Shown: positions 55,428 to 64,000 of the stretch, in pieces
Numbering within the stretch: the first letter of the stretch is position 1
Layout of the letters: the number at the start of each line of letters is the position of its first letter
Assembly: GCF_026151205.1 (NCBI RefSeq)
Contig: NC_087080.1
Location: forward strand, 199,812 to 263,811
Direction of reading: 5' to 3'
Length of the DNA: 64,000 bases
Source: Bolinopsis microptera
Lineage: Eukaryota > Ctenophora > Tentaculata > Lobata > Bolinopsidae
Notes under the pieces: generated by a model
What the model was told of the DNA's origin: nothing
What the model saw: only the letters and a program-made list of their open reading frames with translations
Databases searched by the model: none
Position numbers and translations under genes: made by a program

Positions 55428-57527
55428 CTAGTCGTTGGAGTGGCCTGCACCACATAGTAACTCCTTTCTCCGGTGTATTAGACCTCTCCAGTGAACCCTG
55501 TCTGTAGCTTGTTGTTCTGCATCTTCTATCGTGATGTTATCGACACCTGTGAAGATTGCTGCATCCTCCCGGACACATGACAACCAGTTTTTCCGAGGTC
55601 TACCTCTTGACCTTTTACCATGCTTTGGGATCCAGTGCAGAAGATAGTTGGGTATTCTTTCTTCTGGCATCCTCACCACATGGCCAAACCATCGGAGTCT
55701 AGCTGCTCGTACGAAAGTATCAACAGGGGCGATGTTAGCCCGCTTAAGTACATCAGCATTAGATACATGATAAAACCATTTGATTTTCAGGATTCTCCTC
55801 AGACATCTATGATGGAACACCTCAAATCTTTTCATCTGCGTCTGTGTGGTATTCCATACCTCACTTCCATAAAGCAGTATAGTGAGCACAGCCGCTTTGT
55901 AAATCCTGATTTTAGTTGGAGTCTTAATGCTGCGACTGTACCATATACTGCTAAGCTGATAGAATGCCCCAGAGGCCTTTTGAATTCGAGCTGATAGTTC
56001 TTTGTCAATTGTTCCATTCGCACTGATGATTGCACCCAAGTATGTGAAATTGCTGACCTGCTGTATTGGGAGACCTTCCACATTGATGTCCATAGTGTCG
56101 TCTTTAGAATACGGCCTCTGCGATGCACTTTTGCTGACAACCATGCTCTGTGTTTTGCCAGCATTAATCTTCAGACCCGCATAGGCACTGTATTTGCAGA
56201 GAAGGTCAGTGGTTTCCTGCAGCCCCTCTTTTGAGTTATCTAACATGGCCATGTCATCAGCGTAATCAGTGTCCAAGAGATGTTTCTCTTCTACCCCGGG
56301 GGCTGGCAGCTGTAATAAAGCCCCCTTGCTAATGATTTTGTTTAGTTCCATAAGGTATGCCGAAAAATTCAAACAAAAGTTGAAGACTGGTGGTCCCTGT
56401 ATATCACCTTGCCCAGTTCCCGAGTTGACATCAAACCAACCTGTAACCTCTCCATTGACCCTAACAGCACTAACTGTGTGAGTGAAGAACGCCTTCATAA
56501 TTCTAATGTACTTGTCAGGTAAGCCGTAGTGCTGCATACTTCTCCAAATGAACTGCCTGTCAATCGAATCAAAAGCTGCTTTGAAATCAACAAAATTAAT
56601 ATACAGAGGAATATTATACTCAATGCATTGGTGTATAATACAGCGGAGTGAATAAACCTGGTCAATACATGAGCGATTCTGTCTAAAACCACTTTGATTC
56701 TCCCGGAGAAATTTTTCCATGCCATTGCTAAGTCTCCGCAGGAATATCATCTGCAGGAGCTTCGAGGCTGTGGATCTTAATGTAATGCCTCTGTTGTTAG
56801 CGCAATGAGAGGTGTCACCTTTCTTTCCAACGATGATAATAACACCTTTGGACCAATCCTCAGGAATCTTCTCATCTTCCCACACTTTCTTGAACAACAC
56901 AACTAGTTGATTAACCAACCCATCCTGTCCATACTTAAGTTGCTCGTTGGTGATACCATCCACTCCTGGACTTTTGTGATTCTTGAGTTTTTTGAGGGCA
57001 TCAACAATCTCGTTTCTTGTAGGAGCCTCATCCGAATCGGAAAGGTCGTCAAAACTGGGTTGCGGAGGGATGTTGTCTAGGTCAGAAATATTAGCCTCTT
57101 GCGGGGGAGGGTTCAATAGCCTAGAGAAGTGTTCTTTCCACCTTTCTTTCTGGGCATGAGGGTCGGCAATCAACTGGCCAGATACGTCTCTAACTGCAGT
57201 TGACTGCTTCTTCTTCTTTCCAGATATGACATTGATCTTCTGCCATACCTCACGTTGCTGACCTTTTCTCGCAGCTTCTTCCAAGTCATTGGCCATTCTA
57301 CGTGCCCAGTTGTTATCGTCCACCTTGCTACTTTTTTTAAAGAGCTTATTCAATCTAGAATACTCTGACCTGTTAGCGTTCGAATTAGGGTCTTTACGCT
57401 TAAATTCCTTACGGTTTTCAATAATTCTTTTGTCTTCTGAGATTGGTGCCTGTCCTTCTTTTTTCGAGGTCTTTGCCCAAGAATTTCCATGGAAACTTGT
57501 TGGACAGTTGTCTTGAAGTTGTCCCAC
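55428..57527 (-). CDS. RTE-like LINE: reverse transcriptase part
   Basis: 699 residues in this frame. The first ~40 overlap the endonuclease frame and are probably not translated as such. RT motifs are NNRGITLRSTASKLLQMI, GFRQNRSCIDQVY, NFVDFKAAFDSIDRQFIW, GTGQGDIQGPPVFNF and DYADDMAML. The C-terminal tail has LLYGSEVWNTT, RWFGHVVRMPEERIPNYLLH and GRPRKNWLSCVREDAA. The catalytic Asp pair is intact. Confidence 0.88.
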   Translation of the reverse strand: MGQLQDNCPTSFHGNSWAKTSKKEGQAPISEDKRIIENRKEFKRKDPNSNANRSEYSRLNKLFKKSSKVDDNNWARRMANDLEEAARKGQQREVWQKINVISGKKKKQSTAVRDVSGQLIADPHAQKERWKEHFSRLLNPPPQEANISDLDNIPPQPSFDDLSDSDEAPTRNEIVDALKKLKNHKSPGVDGITNEQLKYGQDGLVNQLVVLFKKVWEDEKIPEDWSKGVIIIVGKKGDTSHCANNRGITLRSTASKLLQMIFLRRLSNGMEKFLRENQSGFRQNRSCIDQVYSLRCIIHQCIEYNIPLYINFVDFKAAFDSIDRQFIWRSMQHYGLPDKYIRIMKAFFTHTVSAVRVNGEVTGWFDVNSGTGQGDIQGPPVFNFCLNFSAYLMELNKIISKGALLQLPAPGVEEKHLLDTDYADDMAMLDNSKEGLQETTDLLCKYSAYAGLKINAGKTQSMVVSKSASQRPYSKDDTMDINVEGLPIQQVSNFTYLGAIISANGTIDKELSARIQKASGAFYQLSSIWYSRSIKTPTKIRIYKAAVLTILLYGSEVWNTTQTQMKRFEVFHHRCLRRILKIKWFYHVSNADVLKRANIAPVDTFVRAARLRWFGHVVRMPEERIPNYLLHWIPKHGKRSRGRPRKNWLSCVREDAAIFTGVDNITIEDAEQQATDRVHWRGLIHRRKELLCGAGHSND

Positions 57528-58609
57528 ATTGATTCCAGGTCAACCTCAGGTTCCAAACAGTCAAATTTGTTTCTCAGAACAATATTGTATTCGGAAACAA
57601 GTGAATGATCACGCAGATGCTCAATAGCAGGAATCTCAAGCTTACGTTCCTGCTTCTTTTTCACTGACATAAGCTTCATTCTCAGTCGTGCTCTTACCAA
57701 ATAGTGATCAGACCCAATGTCAGCCCCCCTACAAACTTTTACATTTAGCAAAGAGCCTCCAAACTTCTTACTGATACAGATGTGGTCTATTTGGTTTACA
57801 GTACGACCATTAGATGATCTCCACGTACCTTTATGTATATCCTTTTGCTGAAACATAGTGCCACCGATGGTAAGTTGGTGGGCAATGCAAAAGTCCAACA
57901 ATCGGGTACCATTGTCATTTGAAGAGCTGTGAAGCGAGTGCCCACCAATGACACCTGACATAGAACTGCAGTCCGATGTGACCTTAGCATTAAGATCACC
58001 GAGCAGTAATTTTAGATCATGTCGGGGTAGATCATCGAATGCACTTGACAACTGCTGGTAGAATTCATCCTTATCATTATCTGAAGCCCCCTCAGTTGGC
58101 GCATATGCCACAACAACAGAGATGTTCAGGTGTTGACTATGCAGCCTTGCACTCAACAAACGGTCAGATATTGGTAGATAGGAAATTAATGAATTTTTAA
58201 TCTTCTTTGAAAGGGTAAGACCGACACCTCGCCTTCTTATACCGTCCGTCCTCCCTGAATAAATAAGTAAGGAGCCATTATCCAGTAGCTCTGATCCTGT
58301 ACCAGGCATATGGGTCTCAGTTATACCCAGCAAGTCCAACTTATACTCAGAGATATTCTCTGATAGCTGGAACAACTGACTTGAACTACTTGTCAGAGAT
58401 AATACATTCCATGTCCCAAATGTAAGACCTGTTTTAGAATAATTCGCTGGCTGTTTCTTATTAGAGTCGGAGTCCACATGGGTGATCTGTGGAGAAATAA
58501 ATCTGCTACAATGACGTGTTCTCCCAACACTCATCTGGCCACGGGGGTCCCTTAGGCTTTGCCCCGCCACCTTCATACTGGTATCATCCGTCCTTGCAGA
58601 GGGAGCCAC
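57350..58609 (-). CDS. RTE-like LINE: AP endonuclease part (frameshifted from the RT)
   Basis: 419 residues. Endonuclease blocks: FGTWNVLSLTSSSSQLFQL, GITETHMPG, VVVAYAPTEGASDND, LLLGDLNAKV, QIDHICISKK, IGSDHYLVRARLR. The frame runs past the endonuclease, then a one-base shift near 57440-57460 is needed to enter the RT frame (DRHQSQ.../ISEDKRIIENRKEFKRKD). This could be a disabling indel, a sequencing error, or recoding. The single-ORF layout of RTE elements favours an indel. Confidence 0.88.
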   Translation of the reverse strand: MAPSARTDDTSMKVAGQSLRDPRGQMSVGRTRHCSRFISPQITHVDSDSNKKQPANYSKTGLTFGTWNVLSLTSSSSQLFQLSENISEYKLDLLGITETHMPGTGSELLDNGSLLIYSGRTDGIRRRGVGLTLSKKIKNSLISYLPISDRLLSARLHSQHLNISVVVAYAPTEGASDNDKDEFYQQLSSAFDDLPRHDLKLLLGDLNAKVTSDCSSMSGVIGGHSLHSSSNDNGTRLLDFCIAHQLTIGGTMFQQKDIHKGTWRSSNGRTVNQIDHICISKKFGGSLLNVKVCRGADIGSDHYLVRARLRMKLMSVKKKQERKLEIPAIEHLRDHSLVSEYNIVLRNKFDCLEPEVDLESMWDNFKTTVQQVSMEILGQRPRKKKDRHQSQKTKELLKTVRNLSVKTLIRTLTGQSILD

Positions 58610-58906
58610 ACACCGTTTCTTGTTGTTACTTTGTGATGTTTCTGCAGCAAATTTTTAGAGAGGAGAAGTTGCTAGCATCTCGCACCCGGTTTTTTATCGA
58701 CCTTTGCCTGTCTACATCCATAGTGTTTAGTTGCACGTCATCTGTTTAAACTGGAGTCACCCAGGACAGATTACAATGCTTAATAGTAGCACCTCGAAAA
58801 GGATGTGATTCTTCATCACGCACTATGGTCATTGGAATAGGAGAGGTTATTGGCTTCACCGCCTTCACGATCACTATTCCCTGAGATTATAAATAATCTC
58901 TTGCCA

Positions 58907-61900
58907 CCATAATATAGTACTGTTGTAATAAAGTACCGTCATAATATAGTACCGTCATAATATAGTACCGTCATAATATAGTACCGTCATAATATAGTAC
59001 CGTCATAATATAGTACTGTCATAATATAGTACCGTAGTAATATAGTACCGTCGTAATATAGTACTGTCATAATATAGTACCGTCATAATATAGTACTGTC
59101 ATAATATAGTACTTTCATAATATAGTACTGTCGTAATATAGTACTGTTGTAATAAAGTACCGTTGTAATATAGTACCGTCATAATATAGTACCGTCATAA
59201 TATAGTACCGTCATAATATAGTACCGTCATAATATAGTACTGTCGTAATATAGTACCGCAGTAATATAGTACCGTCGTAATATAGTACCGTCATAATATA
59301 GTACCGTCATAATATAGTACCGTCATAATATAGTACCGTCATAATATAGTACTGTCATAATATAGTACTTTCATAATATAGTACTGTCGTAATATAGTAC
59401 TGTTGTAATAAAGTACCGTTGTAATATAGTACCGTCATAATATAGTACCGCAGTAATATAGTACCGTCGTAATATAGTACCGTCATAATATAGTACCGTC
59501 GTAATATAGTACCGTCGTAATATAGTACTGTTGTAATAAAGTACCGTTGTAATATAGTACCGTCATAATATAGTACCGTCGTAATATAGTACTGTTGTAA
59601 TAAAGTACCGTTGTAATATAGTACCGTCATAATATAGTACCGTCATAATATAGTACCGTCATAATATAGTACCGTCATAATATAGTACTGTCATAATATA
59701 GTACCGCAGTAATATAGTACCGTCGTAATATAGTACCGTCATAATATAGTACCGTCGTAATATAGTACCGTCGTAATATAGTACTGTTGTAATAAAGTAC
59801 CGTTGTAATATAGTACCGTCATAATATAGTACCGTCATAATATAGTACCGTCATAATATAGTACCGTCATAATATAGTACCGTCATAATATAGTACTTTC
59901 ATAATATAGTACTGTTGTAATATAGTACCGTCTTTATATAGTACCGTCGTAATATAGTACCGTCGTAATATAGTACTGTTGTAATAAAGTACCGTTGTAA
60001 TATAGTACCGTCATAATATAGTACCGTCATAATATAGTACCGTCATAATATAGTACCGTCATAATATAGTACTGTCGTAATATAGTACTGTTGTAATAAA
60101 GTACCGTTGTAATATAGTACCGTCATAATATAGTACCGTCATAATATAGTACCGTCATAATATAGTACCGTCATAATATAGTACTGTCATAATATAGTAC
60201 CGTAGTAATATAGTACCGTCGTAATATATTACCGTCATAATATAGTACCGTCGTAATATAGTACCGTCGTAATATAGTACTGTTGTAATAAAGTACCGTT
60301 GTAATATAGTACCGTCATAATATAGTACCGTCATAATATAGTACCGTCATAATATAGTACTTTCATAATATAGTACTGTCGTAATATAGTACTGTTGTAA
60401 TAAAGTACCGTTGTAATATAGTACCGTCATAATATAGTACCGTCATAATATAGTACTGTCATAATATAGTACTTTCATAATATAGTACTGTCGTAATATA
60501 GTACTGTTGTAATAAAGTACCGTTGTAATATAGTACCGTCATAATATAGTACCGTCATAATATAGTACCGTCATAATATAGTACCGTCATAATATAGTAC
60601 TGTCGTAATATAGTACTGTTGTAATAAAGTACCGTTGTAATATAGTACCGTCATAATATAGTACCGTCATAATATAGTACCGTCATAATATAGTACCGTC
60701 ATAATATAGTACTGTCATAATATAGTACCGTAGTAATATAGTACCGTCGTAATATATTACCGTCATAATATAGTACCGTCGTAATATAGTACCGTCGTAA
60801 TATAGTACTGTTGTAATAAAGTACCGTTGTAATATAGTACCGTCATAATATAGTACCGTCATAATATAGTACCGTCATAATATAGTACCGTCATAATATA
60901 GTACCGTCATAATATAGTACCGTCATAATATAGTACCTTCATAATATAGTACCGTCGTAATATAGTACCGTCGTAATATAGTACCGTCATAATATAGTAC
61001 CGTCATAATATAGTACCGTCATAATATAGTACCGTCATAATATAGTACTGTCATAATATAGTACTTTCATAATATAGTACTGTCGTAATATAGTACTGTT
61101 GTAATAAAGTACCGTTGTAATATAGTACCGTCATAATATAGTACCGTCATAATATAGTACCGTCATAATATAGTACCGTCATAATATAGTACTGTCGTAA
61201 TATAGTACTGTTGTAATAAAGTACCGTTGTAATATAGTACCGTCATAATATAGTACCGTCATAATATAGTACCGTCATAATATAGTACCGTCATAATATA
61301 GTACTGTCATAATATAGTACCGTAGTAATATAGTACCGTCGTAATATATTACCGTCATAATATAGTACCGTCGTAATATAGTACCGTCGTAATATAGTAC
61401 TGTTGTAATAAAGTACCGTTGTAATATAGTACCGTCATAATATAGTACCGTCATAATATAGTACCGTCATAATATAGTACCGTCATAATATAGTACCGTC
61501 ATAATATAGTACCGTCATAATATAGTACCTTCATAATATAGTACCGTCGTAATATAGTACCGTCGTAATATAGTACCGTCATAATATAGTACCGTCGTAA
61601 TATAGTACCGTCGTAATATAGTACCGTCATAATATAGTACCGTCGTAATATAGTACCGTCGTAATATAGTACCGTCGTAATATAGTACCGTCATAATATA
61701 GTACCGTCATAATATAGTACTGTCATAATATAGTACCGTAGTAATATAGTACCGTCGTAATATAGTACCGTCATAATATAGTACCGTCATAATATAGTAC
61801 TGTCATAATATAGTACTTTCATAATATAGTACCGTCGTAATATAGTACCGTCATAATATAGTACCGTCATAATATAGTACCGTCATAATATAGTACTGTC

Positions 61901-62293
61901 GTAATATAGTACTGTTGTAATAAAGTACCGTTGTAATAAAGTACTGTTGTAATATAGTACCGTCATAATATAGTACCGTCATAATATAGTACCGTCATAA
62001 TATAGTACCGTCGTAATATAGTACCGTCGTAATATAGTACTGTTGTAATAAAGTACCGTTGTAATATAGTACCGTCATAATATAGTACCGTCATAATATA
62101 GTACCGTCATAATATAGTACCGTCGTAATATAGTACCGTCATAATATAGTACCGTCATAATATAGTACTGTCATAATATAGTACCGTAGTAATATAGTAC
62201 CGTCTTAATATAGTACCGTCATAATATAGTACCGTCATAATATAGTACCGTCATAATATAGTACCGTCATAATATAGTACCGTCATAATATAG
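58907..62293. repeat. 16-bp satellite, block 3, with higher-order structure
   Basis: About 3.4 kb (around 210 units) of ATAATATAGTACYGTC. A variant pair CTGTTGTAATAAAGTACCGT recurs at spacings of 112 bp (7 units) in places, e.g. about 60397, 60509, 60621 and 61098, 61210. A rarer TATATTACC variant recurs at about 60226, 60754 and 61347. This indicates higher-order repeats and segmental amplification. Confidence 0.93.
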
Positions 62294-63361
62294 ACAGTTT
62301 TTGGGTTTTTCCAAATAGTTTCTGATTATTCTGATTTGCGACAAATGATATTGCACTGTTAGGATAAACGACGTTTCAAAGTAACAACTTCTTATTCATG
62401 CTGACAAAATTGGTAAATGTGTGAGAAAACTGTCTCATAAAATTTATTAATCAAAAATGGCTAAACGACAACAAATTGTTCAAATACTCGACTAAAATTA
62501 GAATCAAAATCTATATATATACAACACTACTCGATCTGCTATTCAATAAACTTAAAACATCCACTAAACAGCAAATACGTGATTGTGATCGTGTGATGGA
62601 ATTACATGTACAGTGATAACAGATGATTTAAGATGTAAGTGATAACAGATGATAAGGTAAAAGATACAATACATGTGAGATGGTGTATACACAATGTGAT
62701 TGAAAATATAGTGAATGGTTACTGATTGTGTGCGAGATGTGAAAAAACATTAAAACTTACTACTGCTAGAAAACTTAAACTGTATGCAATAAAAAGGGGA
62801 TGAAACTAAAATATCTAAAATTCTTCAGTACTAGCTATGATAAAACGTTTAATAGTATCCAGTTCTTCTCTCTTGTTAATTGTAGGGTTCAGATTAATAA
62901 TAAACATCGCTTCAAAAATCTTTCTTCTGACAGTATTGGGTTCAATTCTTAAAATATCTACTTCTAAACTGGGATTTAACCCCTCATGACAGCTCGAATA
63001 ATGTATGGCAAAAGCTTGACTAACATTAGAAGGGGTAGCAGGGTAGGTAGCGTAACGTAAGTGTTCTCCTACACGAGCATGTACTTTCCTACTGGTTTCT
63101 CCAACGTACAGCTGGTCACATAATTTACACTTAATCTTATATACAACATTCTTCACTTCACAATCTTTATTACAAACTATCAAAGGACAAATTTTACATG
63201 AATTAATACTGCACACACGTTTATCATACGGTCTGTTACTACATAAAATATTTCTCAATTTCGAAGTAGGTTTAAAGTTTACTTTAATAGGTAAATTGTT
63301 CTGCTTTACATAATTTCTAATCTTATTGCTAGTACTGTCCGAAATAAAATCTAAATTAAAA
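62294..63361 (-). mobile_element. Penelope-like element fragment in the satellite
   Basis: Non-satellite segment with CATAATATAG on both sides, consistent with a target duplication. Only the C-terminal coding part and 3' flank (62294-62814, non-coding) are present; the reverse transcriptase is missing. Confidence 0.75.
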
Positions 63362-63363
63362 AT
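62815..63363 (-). pseudogene. Penelope-like element GIY-YIG endonuclease domain (5'-truncated)
   Basis: About 183 residues. The Cys-rich linker (ICPLIVCNKDC) and GIY-YIG core are visible as VVYKIKCKLCDQLYVGETSR followed by ARVGEHL. Next come AIHYSSCHEG (the conserved HF/HY..H region) and RRKIFEAMFIINLNPTINK, typical of Penelope-like elements. The apparent ATG lies at the satellite junction and is not a native start: the frame is cut by truncation just after the RT thumb region. This domain normally nicks target DNA for reverse transcription. Confidence 0.85.
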
Positions 63364-64000
63364 CATAATATAGTACTGTCATAATATAGTACCGTAGTAA
63401 TATAGTACCGTCGTAATATAGTACCGTCATAATATAGTACCGTCATAATATAGTACTGTCATAATATAGTACTTTCATAATAGTACTTTCATAATATAGT
63501 ACTGTCATAATATAGTACTTTCATAATATAGTACCGTCGTAATATAGTACCGTCATAATATAGTACCGTCATAATATAGTACCGTCATAATATAGTACTG
63601 TCGTAATATAGTACCGTTGTAATATAGTACCGTCATAATATAGTACCGTCATAATATAGTACCGTCATAATATAGTACCGTCGTAATATAGTACCGTCAT
63701 AATATAGTACTGTTGTAATAAAGTACCGTTGTAATAAAGTACTGTTGTAATATAGTACCGTCATAATATAGTACCGTCATAATATAGTACCGTCATAATA
63801 TAGTACCGTCGTAATATAGTACCGTCGTAATATAGTACTGTTGTAATAAAGTACCGTTGTAATATAGTACCGTCATAATATAGTACCGTCATAATATAGT
63901 ACCGTCATAATATAGTACCGTCGTAATATAGTACCGTCATAATATAGTACCGTCATAATATAGTACTGTCATAATATAGTACCGTAGTAATATAGTACCG
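63362..64000. repeat. 16-bp satellite, block 4
   Basis: About 40 units, same family as blocks 1-3, running off the right edge of the window. It includes one short unit (TTTCATAATAGTAC, about 63473-63486). Confidence 0.95.

Larger units (their letters stand above)
55389..58906 (-). mobile_element. Second RTE-like LINE in the satellite (minus strand)
   Basis: The element's 3' end carries a tetranucleotide tail (AAGT repeats, 55389-55407), a usual RTE ending. Its 5' side meets satellite at about 58906 after a small hairpin (GAGATTATAAATAATCTC, about 58883-58900). It differs in sequence from the plus-strand RTE-like element, so the two are separate families or old relatives. Confidence 0.8.

Noticed and set aside
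59355-59630. Minus-strand frame of YYNGT-type repeats in the satellite
   Set aside because: Simple translation of the 16-bp satellite.
62340-62420. Hammerhead ribozyme in the Penelope-like 3' flank
   Set aside because: GAAAC is present on the minus strand, but the CTGANGA core is not; GTCAGCATGAATAAG is not a valid core.

Overview
The window looks like AT-rich nuclear DNA from an invertebrate animal. There are spliced genes, one of them the metazoan-type condensin subunit SMC2, and decayed XK-type membrane protein sequence. Much of the rest is retroelement (CR1, RTE and Penelope types) and satellite DNA. I see no bacterial gene organisation, and the species cannot be named from the sequence alone.

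Layout. 1-705: a 13-bp satellite. 2001-2365: tail fragment of a LINE. 3.0-9.1 kb (minus): a two-ORF CR1-type retrotransposon with both ORFs open. ORF1 joins an AlkB-like dioxygenase domain to an SGNH-hydrolase-like domain. ORF2 is PHD finger + AP endonuclease + reverse transcriptase. 10.0-13.4 kb (plus): a gene-like stretch (ARM-like repeats, then an XK-like membrane region, then a coiled C-terminus) broken by several frameshifts. 13.4-17.8 kb: AT-rich spacer with minisatellites and a 524-bp MITE. 17,875-30,351: a 12.5-kb palindrome of two arms of about 5.05 kb around a 128-bp spacer, flanked by TTA on both sides. Each arm carries a copy of an unknown gene, the two copies facing away from each other (divergent). 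The right arm also contains a 2.24-kb 5'-truncated LINE that the left arm lacks.

30.7-36.3 kb (minus): the 3' half of SMC2, four exons. All three introns carry tandem repeats. One is a 15-copy, about 61-bp minisatellite made from the exon end plus its splice donor. Another contains a 1.9-kb TIR element full of TGGTTAA motifs. From about 36.34 to 41.3 kb the sequence turns into C/T homopolymer runs and inflated homopolymers. I read this as a low-quality assembly patch, and upstream SMC2 exons should lie in or beyond it.

41.3-51.2 kb holds mostly unassigned sequence with a few plausible exons of unrecognised genes. 51.2-64.0 kb is a 16-bp satellite (unit ATAATATAGTACYGTC) with higher-order structure, interrupted by three retroelements: an intact RTE-like LINE (plus), a frameshifted RTE-like LINE (minus) and a Penelope-like GIY-YIG fragment (minus).

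The most notable items are the AlkB+SGNH ORF1 of the CR1 element, the TTA-flanked giant palindrome with its unknown gene pair, and the amplified splice-donor minisatellite in SMC2.
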